NCBI GenBank assembly: GCA_050245975.1 | Contig: JBFWWW010000101.1 | Location: 1-13,686 of the forward strand | DNA: 13,686 nucleotides | Direction: 5' to 3' | From: JBFWWW01 sp050245975 | Lineage (GTDB): Bacteria; Pseudomonadota; Alphaproteobacteria; Rhizobiales; Hyphomicrobiaceae | Shown: positions 1 to 7,468 of the stretch, one piece after another | How positions within the stretch are numbered: the stretch's first letter is position 1 | Layout of the letters: each line of letters begins with the position of its first letter | Program-made: the position numbers and the translations under genes | Notes under the pieces: model-generated | Database searches by the model: none | What the model was told of the DNA's origin: nothing | What the model saw: only the letters and a program-made list of their open reading frames with translations

Positions 1-4
1 CTTT

Positions 5-31
5 TCTATTGAGCGATTGATCTATTGAGCG
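5..31. repeat. 11-bp direct repeat in the non-coding 5' region
   Basis: The 11-mer TCTATTGAGCG occurs at 5-15 and again at 21-31, a 16-bp period. It lies in the first 237 bases, where I see no gene, RNA gene or convincing promoter. The preceding gene must end before the window, or its last codons lie here without being recognisable. The repeat could be a pair of regulator half-sites or simple slippage; nothing else in the window repeats it. Confidence 0.5.
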
Positions 32-237
32 GCTGAATTCTCGCCGCATCGTCCGGCAGATCACCGCCATCGAACCGAGTTCGCGACCTGCCGGCCCGGG
101 CCTCAAACCCCCGTTCGTTATTGGACAGGGGACCGCCAATTTTTCGCCGGCCGTGTTTTCACTTCACCTAAAATTCACATCTTCGCAGAAAAATGCGCTT
201 TCGTAGTTTGATCGCTGCCAAAACGCGAGGATTATTC

Positions 238-714
238 GTGCCTCAACTCGCCAGAATATGCGGATATGGCCGATTGCGGCCGAGCCGGCGCAACAGCACC
301 CGGGGCTGGTTCCGCTGCACGGACGGGGCGTCGGCGATCGAATTTGCGATCGTGCTGCCGATATTCCTTCTGATCGTTGTCGGCATCATCGTCTACGGCG
401 TCTACCTCGGCGCCGCCCACAGCGTCGCCCAGCTGGCGGCCGACTCGGCGCGCGCCTCGATTGCCGGCTTGTCCGATCCGGAACGCTCCTCGCTCGCACG
501 CGCGCATGTCGCGGCAAACGCTGGGGCCTATCCCCTGCTGCGCACAGGCAGCGTCTCGGTCGATGCCGGCCCGGCCGCCTGGGACAGCAACGAATTCCGC
601 GTCGTGGTGCGGTTCGACGCCGCCCAACTGCCGATCTGGATGTTTTCCCGCCTGCTGCCGATGCCCGACAAGATCATCGAGCGGACCTCGACCATCAAAC
701 GCGGCGGCTATTGA
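238..714 (+). CDS. TadE-like minor pseudopilin (Flp/Tad pilus assembly)
   Basis: This is a single-pass inner-membrane protein of the TadE family, a minor pseudopilin of the Flp/Tad type IVc pilus machine. The diagnostic stretch is near residues 29-56 from this start: DGASAIEF followed by a long hydrophobic segment (IVLPIFLLIVVGIIVYG). It has the conserved Glu after the Gly-Ala and the Pro inside the helix expected of TadE-like leaders. The remaining 100 residues are periplasmic. I chose GTG 238 because GAGG at 227-230 sits 7 nt upstream. An in-frame ATG at 193 (173 aa instead of 158) has no good ribosome site and would add 15 residues to an already long basic N-terminus. The stop is 17 bp before the tadG-like start, so the two are probably one operon. 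The other Tad genes (cpa/tad ATPase, secretin) are not in the window. Function is by family; the start is less sure. Confidence 0.85.
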   Translation: MPQLARICGYGRLRPSRRNSTRGWFRCTDGASAIEFAIVLPIFLLIVVGIIVYGVYLGAAHSVAQLAADSARASIAGLSDPERSSLARAHVAANAGAYPLLRTGSVSVDAGPAAWDSNEFRVVVRFDAAQLPIWMFSRLLPMPDKIIERTSTIKRGGY

Positions 715-731
715 GCTCAAGGAGTTTTTCC

Positions 732-2405
732 ATGTCTGACCGCGTCCGTTCCATCGGGTCGGGACTTCGCCGCGACGAACGCGGCACCATCGTCATCATG
801 GCTGCGCTGGCCCTGCCGGTCATCATCGGCTGCGCGGCACTTGCCGTCGACGTCGGCACGCTTTTTCTCGAACGCCGCCATGCCCAGGGCGCGGCAGATC
901 TCGCGGCCATCGCCGGCGCCGCAGACATCGAACACGCCGCAGACGCCGCTGAAGCGACGCTGAGGGCCAACGGCATCGTTGCCACGACGTCCCTCGCGGT
1001 GACGAAAGGTCATTACGACGCAAATGCCGCCATTCCCGCAGCGGAGCGCTTTCGTCCCGGCGTCACGCCCTACAATGCGGTTCACGTTGCGCTGACAAAA
1101 CCAGGCCGGCTCTACTTCGCCAAAGCGCTGCTCGGCTCGCCCCCGACACTCGGCGTCAAGGCGCTCGCCACAACCGCGGCACAAGCCACCTTTTCCATCG
1201 GCAGCCGTCTGCTCGCCGTGCGTGACGGCATTCCAAATGCCCTTCTGGGCGCACTGCTGGGCGGCAACATCAATCTGTCGGTGATGGACTACGATGCGCT
1301 GCTGAACGCGGACATCAAGCTCGTGGATTTTCTCGATGCCCTCGCCACCCGCGTCAACATCACCGCCGGCACCTACAATGATGTGCTCGACAGCACGGCA
1401 AGCGTGAAGAAAGTCGCGGAAGCCGCCGCGTCAGTCACAAGCGCGGGCGGCGATGCCAGAGCAACGGCCGCCCTGCAGACCATCGCCAGCCAGGGAGGCG
1501 CCCAGTCGCTGACATTGCCGCTGCGCTCCCTCATCGATCTCGGCGCATTCGGCAACGCGAGCATCGGATCGAAGGATCCAGGCCTCAACGCCGGCTTCGA
1601 TGCGCTGGAAATCGCCAACGCGGCGGCGGCGCTTGCAAACGGCAAGAACCAGGTGGCCGTCAATCTCGGCGCCGGGGTGCCGGGGCTGCTCAATGTCACG
1701 CTTGATGTCGCCATCGGCGAACCGGCTCAACATTCGCCATGGGCAACCGTGGGGCAGCCGGGCGCGACCGTCGCAACTGCGCAGACCCGCGTCCGGCTGA
1801 CGGCCGAGGTGGGAGGCACAGGCCTTCTCTCCGGCGTCCGTATCCGCCTTCCCGTCTATGTCGATATTGCCTCCGCGCAGGCAACGCTCACGGCGCTGAC
1901 ATGCCAGAATGCCGCCGCCAACGAGGGTACGGCCACCATCGCGGCACGCCCCGGCATCGTCCGCGCGTGGATCGGCGACGTGACCGGCGGCTTTTCCAAC
2001 TTTGCAATCCCCGCATCCGCCGGGCGCGCGAACATCGTCGACACCGGTCTGATCAAGGTGCGGGGCAGCGCCTACGCCGAGATGACCAACGTCAGTGACA
2101 CGTTGATGGATTTCACACAGGCCGACGTTGCGGCACGGACCGTGAAACGTACGGACACGCGGAATTTCACAGAGACGCTCGTGAGTACCCTGCTGGGAAA
2201 ACTTGATCTCGACGTGCAGATCGCCGGCTTGCCTCTGATATCACCCCAAGTTGTAACCGCTCTTGTCGCCAACATTCTGGCACAGGCTGCCCGGCCGCTG
2301 GATCAGGTGCTTTATACGGTTCTGACCGCGCTCGGCGTTCATCTCGGCGAGGCGGACGTGCGGGTCCACGGCATCCGCTGCGGGGCCTCCGTGTTGACCG
2401 GCTGA
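732..2405 (+). CDS. TadG-like pilus assembly protein with Tad and Tad_C (DUF2134) regions
   Basis: This 557-residue protein of the TadG family probably helps build or anchor Flp/Tad pili at the cell envelope. Residues 13-62 carry the Tad N-terminal signature: RRDERG, then a membrane helix at about 19-42, then the strongly conserved tail LERRHAQGAADLAAIAGA. The region from about residue 155 (FSIGSRLLAV...NALLGALLGG...LSVMDYDAL) to the C-terminal LGEADVRVHGIRCG resembles the Tad_C/DUF2134 domain. Two isolated cysteines, C391 and C550, could form a periplasmic disulfide. I see no von Willebrand A MIDAS motif, unlike some TadG proteins. The start is ATG 732, with AAGGAG at 719-724, 7 nt upstream. 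The same frame stays open upstream through the tadE-like gene, but that extension has no family similarity and is an artefact of high GC. The groESL operator begins only 9 bp after the stop. Confidence 0.88.
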   Translation: MSDRVRSIGSGLRRDERGTIVIMAALALPVIIGCAALAVDVGTLFLERRHAQGAADLAAIAGAADIEHAADAAEATLRANGIVATTSLAVTKGHYDANAAIPAAERFRPGVTPYNAVHVALTKPGRLYFAKALLGSPPTLGVKALATTAAQATFSIGSRLLAVRDGIPNALLGALLGGNINLSVMDYDALLNADIKLVDFLDALATRVNITAGTYNDVLDSTASVKKVAEAAASVTSAGGDARATAALQTIASQGGAQSLTLPLRSLIDLGAFGNASIGSKDPGLNAGFDALEIANAAAALANGKNQVAVNLGAGVPGLLNVTLDVAIGEPAQHSPWATVGQPGATVATAQTRVRLTAEVGGTGLLSGVRIRLPVYVDIASAQATLTALTCQNAAANEGTATIAARPGIVRAWIGDVTGGFSNFAIPASAGRANIVDTGLIKVRGSAYAEMTNVSDTLMDFTQADVAARTVKRTDTRNFTETLVSTLLGKLDLDVQIAGLPLISPQVVTALVANILAQAARPLDQVLYTVLTALGVHLGEADVRVHGIRCGASVLTG

Positions 2406-2413
2406 TGGCCGCT

Positions 2414-2440
2414 CTGGCACTCTCTCGTTGACAGTGCTAG
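2414..2440. promoter_or_regulatory. CIRCE operator (HrcA binding site) of groESL
   Basis: CTGGCACTC at 2414-2422, a 9-nt spacer, then CAGTGCTAG at 2432-2440 matches the CIRCE architecture TTAGCACTC-N9-GAGTGCTAA. Seven of nine positions in the left arm and seven of nine in the right arm fit the consensus. CIRCE is the operator of the HrcA repressor, which is itself kept active by GroEL, so this predicts heat-inducible feedback control. It lies about 120 bp upstream of groES and overlaps the -35 hexamer. No hrcA gene is in the window. Confidence 0.93.
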
Positions 2441-2457
2441 TAGACGGCGCACATATA
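2428..2457 (+). promoter_or_regulatory. groESL promoter embedded in CIRCE
   Basis: A perfect -35 hexamer TTGACA at 2428-2433 is followed, after 17 or 18 bp, by ACATAT (2451-2456) or CATATA (2452-2457) as a -10 region. This fits a housekeeping promoter and also the CTTG-type heat-shock promoters of alphaproteobacteria. The -35 straddles the CIRCE spacer and right arm, so bound HrcA would directly block RNA polymerase. The start site would be near 2463, giving a leader of about 100 nt. Confidence 0.7.
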
Positions 2458-2484
2458 GCGCCGATCGGCGGCGGGTGCGTCGCG

Positions 2485-2525
2485 CCGGCTCTGGAACACA
2501 AGCCGGAAGCCGGTGCTGAACCGGC
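2485..2525 (+). other. Tandem hairpins in the groES 5' leader
   Basis: Two adjacent perfect inverted repeats lie in the predicted leader. CCGGCT (2485-2490) pairs with AGCCGG (2501-2506) across a 10-nt loop. GCCGGT (2509-2514) pairs with ACCGGC (2520-2525) across GCTGA. The arms share the core CCGG, so alternative pairings between the two hairpins are possible. They end 26 nt before the groES Shine-Dalgarno and do not occlude it. A role in mRNA stability is a guess. Confidence 0.4.
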
Positions 2526-2562
2526 CGCTGCAACCAGTCACGAAGAAGCCAAGAGGTCAGCC

Positions 2563-2877
2563 ATGAAGTTCCGTCCCCTGCAGGACCGTGTGGTCGTGCG
2601 CCGCGTCACCGAGGACACCAAAACCGCCGGCGGCATCATCATTCCCGATACGGCTCAGGAAAAGCCGGTGCAGGGCGAGATCATCGCGGTGGGTCCGGGC
2701 GCGCGCGATGACGCGGGACGCATCTTGCCTCTGGAGGTCAAGAAGGGCGATCGCGTGCTGTTCGGCAAGTGGTCGGGCACCGAGGTCAAGATCGACGGCG
2801 AGGACCTTCTGATCATGAAGGAAAGCGACATTCTCGGCATCATCGAGGGCAAAGCCTCGGTGCGCGCCGCCGCCTAA
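2563..2877 (+). CDS. groES: GroES co-chaperonin (Cpn10)
   Basis: GroES forms the heptameric lid that closes the GroEL folding chamber in the cytoplasm. The 104-residue protein has the usual N-terminus (MKFRPLQDRVVVRR), the mobile loop with GGIIIP at 23-28 that contacts GroEL, the roof loop around 45-55 (GPGARDDAGR), and the conserved GEDLLIMKESDILGIIE. About nine residues (GKASVRAAA) extend beyond the common C-terminal end. The start is ATG 2563, with AAGAGG at 2551-2556. A longer in-frame reading from 2428 would start inside the CIRCE operator and is rejected. It is followed 87 bp later by groEL and is controlled by the CIRCE/TTGACA region upstream. Confidence 0.97.
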   Translation: MKFRPLQDRVVVRRVTEDTKTAGGIIIPDTAQEKPVQGEIIAVGPGARDDAGRILPLEVKKGDRVLFGKWSGTEVKIDGEDLLIMKESDILGIIEGKASVRAAA

Positions 2878-2964
2878 CGGCCAAGGCGCGATACCAAGAC
2901 GCCAACCACGGAGTTTCGCGGTCCTGCCGGACGCGCGGTGAAATTGCACAAGGAGATGCCAGTC

Positions 2965-4608
<1,644 letters not shown>

Positions 4609-4631
4609 TCACGCCGCACCGCCCGCTCTTC

Positions 4632-4667
4632 GGGGTCCCAGGCACGAGCCCGGGACCCCTTTTCTTT
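4632..4667 (+). terminator. Rho-independent terminator of groESL
   Basis: GGGGTCCCAGG (4632-4642) and CCCGGGACCCC (4649-4659) form an 11-bp stem with one A-C mismatch and a 6-nt loop. TTTTCTTT follows at 4660-4667. It starts 23 nt after the groEL stop. A second, weaker hairpin (CCGC-TCAC-GCGG, 4681-4692) followed by TTTTT lies just downstream and may back it up. Confidence 0.88.
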
Positions 4668-4733
4668 CCGGGTTCCACATCCGCTCACGCGGTTTTTATT
4701 CCCGCGGCCGCGTCCGGCCGTGCATCATGCGGG

Positions 4734-4754
4734 CGGCAGTGCATGCCACTGCCG
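4734..4754. other. Perfect 8-bp inverted repeat before the 70-residue gene
   Basis: CGGCAGTG (4734-4741) and CACTGCCG (4747-4754) are perfect complements around a 5-nt loop CATGC. The hairpin ends 8 nt before the AAGGAG of the next gene. There is no T-run, so it is not a terminator. It could be an operator or an mRNA hairpin that protects or modulates translation of the small exported protein. Confidence 0.45.
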
Positions 4755-4774
4755 GATGCAGCAAGGAGACTCGC

Positions 4775-4987
4775 ATGCTCCCATGGAAGACCATGATGGT
4801 CGCTGCGGTCGTTGCCCTGTCAGTCGATGCGGCGGCGGCCTGTGAATACCAGAAGGGCGTGACGGCGCAGATGTCGACACCGGCACCCGCGCAGACTGCA
4901 ACCCAGGTCCCGGCCACAACGGCCCAGCCGGTTCAGACAGCCCAGACCGACCCGGTCGCGCCGGCCACGATGACAAAGCCAAACTGA
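4775..4987 (+). CDS. Small exported Pro/Thr/Gln/Ala-rich protein, unknown function
   Basis: This 70-residue protein is of no family I can name. Residues 1-22 look like a Sec signal: MLPWKTMM, then a hydrophobic AAVVALSV, then DAAAA ahead of a single Cys at 23. Cleavage after the alanines is likely. The sequence AAAC is only a poor lipobox, so lipoprotein status is doubtful. The mature part (about 48 residues) is a low-complexity tail of repeated short units of A, P, T, Q and V without charged residues until the end, so probably disordered. The gene is real by its strong AAGGAG (4763-4768, 6 nt from ATG), an upstream hairpin, and its own terminator at 5024-5052. It stands alone between the groESL and pncB units. 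An in-frame extension to 4571 inside groEL is spurious. Confidence 0.75.
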   Translation: MLPWKTMMVAAVVALSVDAAAACEYQKGVTAQMSTPAPAQTATQVPATTAQPVQTAQTDPVAPATMTKPN

Positions 4988-5023
4988 CGTTTCCCCAGGA
5001 CTGACTATCAGGACTGACCACTT

Positions 5024-5052
5024 CGGCCGCTGCTCGCGCAGCGGCCGTTTTT
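5024..5052 (+). terminator. Rho-independent terminator after the 70-residue gene
   Basis: CGGCCGCTG (5024-5032) and CAGCGGCCG (5039-5047) make a perfect 9-bp stem with loop CTCGCG, immediately followed by TTTTT (5048-5052). It lies 36 nt after the stop of the small exported protein and isolates it from pncB. Confidence 0.92.
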
Positions 5053-5116
5053 GTCCGCGGCCATTAATACTGGCGCGTTCCCACCATGCGCTTACACTTG
5101 CATGGGCGTGAGCCGA

Positions 5117-5131
5117 GGGGTTACGAACCCC
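5117..5131. promoter_or_regulatory. Palindrome upstream of pncB, possible operator
   Basis: GGGGTT (5117-5122), ACG, AACCCC (5126-5131) is a perfect 6-bp inverted repeat with a 3-nt centre, 49 bp upstream of the pncB start. A second palindrome, GGGCGCCC, follows at 5134-5141. Position and symmetry suit a repressor site or leader hairpin for an NAD-salvage gene, but I do not recognise it as the site of any known regulator. It is too short in the loop to be a tRNA T-arm. Confidence 0.35.
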
Positions 5132-5180
5132 GGGGGCGCCCGCCGTCCGCAGAGAACGTCCAGATCGGCATGAGCCTTCG

Positions 5181-6476
5181 ATGACCGATATCGCTACCCG
5201 CGTCTACAATCACACCTGGAAGATCGATCCGATCGTCCGGTCGGTGTTGGATACGGATTTCTACAAGCTGCTCATGGCGCAGACCATTTTCCGGCGCCAT
5301 CGCGATGCGACGGTGACGTTCGGCATCATCAACCGCTCCACCCACGTTCCGCTGGCGAGGCTGATCGACATCGGCGCGCTGCGGGAGCAACTCGACCACA
5401 TCCGGACGCTGTCGCTGACCCGCGGCGAGTCGACCTGGCTGCGCGGCAACATGTTCTACGGCAAGCGGCAGATGTTCTCGCCGGAGTTCATTCACTGGCT
5501 CGAGGGCTTCCGATTCCCGCCCTACCACCTCGAACGCACGGGCGACCAGTACGAGCTGGTGTTCGAGGGGCCCTGGATCGAGACGACCATGTGGGAGATC
5601 CCGGCGCTGGCGGTGATCATGGAACTGCACACTCGCGCCGTGACGAAGGACATGGGCAAGTTTGAGCTGCAGGTCCTCTATGCCCGCGCCATGACGCGGC
5701 TGTGGGAAAAGATTCAGCGCTTGAAGCAGCTGAAGGGCCTCAGCATCGCCGACTTCGGCACGCGCCGACGGCATGGCTTCCTGTGGCAGGACTGGTGCGT
5801 GCAGGCGATGATGGAGGGCCTTGGACCGTCATTCCTGGGAACGTCCAACTGCCTTATCGCTCTGCGCCGCGAGGTGGAAGCCATCGGCACGAATGCGCAC
5901 GAACTGCCGATGGTCTACTGCGCGCTCGCGGGCGATGACGACGCGGCTGTGGCACGCGCGCCCTACGATGTTCTGGCCGACTGGCAGGACGACTATGAAG
6001 GCAACCTGCGCGTCATCCTGCCCGATACCTACGGCACCAGGGGTTTCCTCGAGAATGCGCCGGACTGGGTCGCGAACTGGACCGGACTACGCGTGGATTC
6101 AGGCGATCCGCTCATCGGCGGCGATATCGCCATCGACTGGTGGAAGAGGCGCGGTCAGGATCCGCGCAACAAACTCGCGATATTCTCCGACGGCCTCGAT
6201 GTGCCGGAGATCGAGCGGATCCACCGCCATTTTCATGGCCGCATCCGGATCGGCTACGGCTGGGGCACACTGCTGACCAACGATTTCGTCGGTTTCGCAC
6301 CCGACGGTCGGCTCGATCCGTTCTCGATCGTGTGCAAGGTCGTCTCGGCCGGAGGACGCCCCGCCGTGAAACTGTCCGACAATCCGACAAAGGCGACAGG
6401 ACCGGCTGCCGAGATCGATCGCTACAAGCGCATCTTCGGCGTCGGCGCGCAGGAGCGCACGCCGGTCCTCGTTTGA
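5181..6476 (+). CDS. pncB: Nicotinate phosphoribosyltransferase
   Basis: PncB joins nicotinate and PRPP, using ATP, to give nicotinate mononucleotide, the first step of the Preiss-Handler NAD salvage route in the cytoplasm. The 431 residues match the alphaproteobacterial enzyme. Visible motifs are VLDTDFYKLLMAQ (22-34), FGIINRS (47-53), MELHTRA (147-153), DFGTRRRHGF (191-200), GTSNC (220-224), GTNAHELPMVY (236-246), GLRVDSGDP (302-310), IFSDGLDV (334-341), GYGWGTLLTND (358-368) and KLSDNPTKATGP (397-408). His240 is the likely autophosphorylated histidine, equivalent to the GT-x-AHE motif of the family. ATG 5181 is the first in-frame start after a stop at 5109 and fits the conserved N-terminus, yet no clear Shine-Dalgarno precedes it. 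A five-codon ORF (5170-5184) overlaps the start as ATGA. It is monocistronic, with a convergent neighbour 7 bp after the stop. Confidence 0.96.
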   Translation: MTDIATRVYNHTWKIDPIVRSVLDTDFYKLLMAQTIFRRHRDATVTFGIINRSTHVPLARLIDIGALREQLDHIRTLSLTRGESTWLRGNMFYGKRQMFSPEFIHWLEGFRFPPYHLERTGDQYELVFEGPWIETTMWEIPALAVIMELHTRAVTKDMGKFELQVLYARAMTRLWEKIQRLKQLKGLSIADFGTRRRHGFLWQDWCVQAMMEGLGPSFLGTSNCLIALRREVEAIGTNAHELPMVYCALAGDDDAAVARAPYDVLADWQDDYEGNLRVILPDTYGTRGFLENAPDWVANWTGLRVDSGDPLIGGDIAIDWWKRRGQDPRNKLAIFSDGLDVPEIERIHRHFHGRIRIGYGWGTLLTNDFVGFAPDGRLDPFSIVCKVVSAGGRPAVKLSDNPTKATGPAAEIDRYKRIFGVGAQERTPVLV

Positions 6477-6483
6477 GACAGGT

Positions 6484-7164
6484 CTACTTTTTCGCGCCGA
6501 AGAACGCGTCGAGCTTATAGGTGAGACCGAGGCGCACGGCTTGCATCTCGTTTTCATGCGGATAGCGGTAAGCCGTCGAGCTGACGCTCGTGTCGCCATA
6601 ATCGGTGTAACGATACTCGACCCGCGCGGAGAGATTGGGATTGAGCGCCATCTCGATGCCGCCGCCGGCCGTCCAGCCATAGGTCGTCTCGGTATGCGCG
6701 AAGTTGGAGCCGCCGATCGTCAGCGACGTCATGATGTCGGCGTAGGCCAGACCGCCTGTCGCGTAGAACAGGTAGTTGCCATGCGCGAGGCCGATGCGCC
6801 CGCGCAGCGAACCGGCATAGTTGTAGTCTGCGCTGGCGGTATTGCCGTTGTAGAAGATGCCCTGGACGTTCGTGAGCTCGAAATCGCTCTCGTAGCCGAA
6901 CACCAGCCGGCCACGCTGGAAATTGTATCCGGAGTGGAAGCCAAGGAGCAGGCCGTCGCTGGAATAGGGGGCGACATAGTTGAGGACGCCGGTGGAGAGG
7001 CTCGTTTCATTGAACGCTGCGTTCCCGTCCCGGCCATATCCCACCTGCAGGCCCGCGTACCATCCGGCCCAGTTGTGATCGCCCGTCTGCCCCATGTGAT
7101 CGCCGCCGGCTTGCGCCGATGTCGCAAGAAGCAGCGCCGCAATGGCCCCGAGAACCTGCCGCAT
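6484..7164 (-). CDS. Outer-membrane beta-barrel protein, Omp25/RopB-like
   Basis: This 226-residue protein has a clear Sec signal (residues 1-19, MRQVLGAIAALLLATSAQA, cleavage before GGDH). The barrel domain resembles OMP_b-brl (Omp25/Omp31, RopB) proteins of Hyphomicrobiales. Typical stretches are NWAGWYAGLQVGYG (31-44), the alternating LLLGFHSGYNF and RLVFGYESDF, LRGRIGLAHGNYLFYATGGLAYAD (120-143), GWTAGGGIEMAL (163-174) and LSARVEYRYTDYG (178-190). The final strand AVRLGLTYKLDAFFGAKK lacks the usual terminal Phe. Such proteins are abundant surface porin-like or structural barrels. ATG 7164 was chosen because it gives the signal peptide, with GGGGGA a few bases upstream; 32 more upstream codons are open but spurious. 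It lies 76 bp after the small membrane gene, so it may share that transcript or have its own start. Its 3' end faces pncB with no terminator between. Confidence 0.9.
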   Translation of the reverse strand: MRQVLGAIAALLLATSAQAGGDHMGQTGDHNWAGWYAGLQVGYGRDGNAAFNETSLSTGVLNYVAPYSSDGLLLGFHSGYNFQRGRLVFGYESDFELTNVQGIFYNGNTASADYNYAGSLRGRIGLAHGNYLFYATGGLAYADIMTSLTIGGSNFAHTETTYGWTAGGGIEMALNPNLSARVEYRYTDYGDTSVSSTAYRYPHENEMQAVRLGLTYKLDAFFGAKK

Positions 7165-7171
7165 GTGTGTC

Positions 7172-7191
7172 CCCCGCAGTGGCAAACGGGG
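7172..7191 (-). other. Hairpin that could mask the barrel-protein ribosome site
   Basis: On the minus-strand mRNA, CCCCG (7191-7187) can pair with CGGGG (7176-7172) across a 10-nt loop. The 3' arm is part of the G-rich sequence that serves as Shine-Dalgarno for the gene starting at 7164. The stem is only 5 bp but all G-C. Regulation through this pairing is an inference; the short stem could be chance. Confidence 0.25.
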
Positions 7192-7240
7192 CAGACCATA
7201 CAGCTGCTGCTGATTCGGTCGCGTATCAGAAACGCCACAA

Positions 7241-7468
7241 CTAGTGACGCATACAGACAATTCGATCCCAGAACAGAAGGACGAGGGCGTCGCCTAAGGC
7301 GGCCAGCAACAGCACGCTGCCGACGACACGGCAGGTATCGGCAGGCAGGCCAAATTTCGACCCAAAGAAGAGAACCGCAAGTCCAAGCGCGCCGAAGAGA
7401 ACGGCCAGTATCGCAACGACCCGCCGCATCCCTGCTTCGCGGCGAAGCCCGGACGCATCGTCACGCAT
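7241..7468 (-). CDS. Small two-helix membrane protein, unknown function
   Basis: This 75-residue protein has a basic N-terminus (MRDDASGLRREAGMRR) and two predicted membrane helices at about 17-35 and 47-67, joined by a short FGSKFGLPADTCR loop. It has no motif I recognise. Its ATG lies inside the end of the cca gene: the start at 7468 and the cca stop at 7461-7463 overlap by 8 bp, which suggests translational coupling and is the best argument that it is real. An internal Met at residue 14 (7429) is an alternative start. It is the last gene of the leftward run before the barrel gene. Confidence 0.65.
   Translation of the reverse strand: MRDDASGLRREAGMRRVVAILAVLFGALGLAVLFFGSKFGLPADTCRVVGSVLLLAALGDALVLLFWDRIVCMRH

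Noticed and set aside
258..731. 158-codon upstream extension of the tadG-like frame through tadE
   Set aside because: The extension is Arg-rich nonsense relative to the family. ATG 732 has a strong ribosome site and gives the expected TadG N-terminus.
2460..2562. ROSE or FourU RNA thermometer in the groES leader
   Set aside because: The Shine-Dalgarno AAGAGG is not paired with any obvious upstream U-rich or UYGCU element; CIRCE already explains heat control.
5068..5090. Possible sigma-54 site (TGGCGC) upstream of pncB
   Set aside because: The required GC of the -12 element is not at the right distance from the GG.
5101..5150. tRNA-like T-arm (GGGGTTACGAACCCC) before pncB
   Set aside because: The loop is too short for a T-loop, and no anticodon arm or acceptor stem can be drawn around it.
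7165..7240. Terminator between the small membrane gene and the barrel gene
   Set aside because: On the minus strand no stem followed by a T-run is present, so read-through into the barrel gene cannot be excluded.
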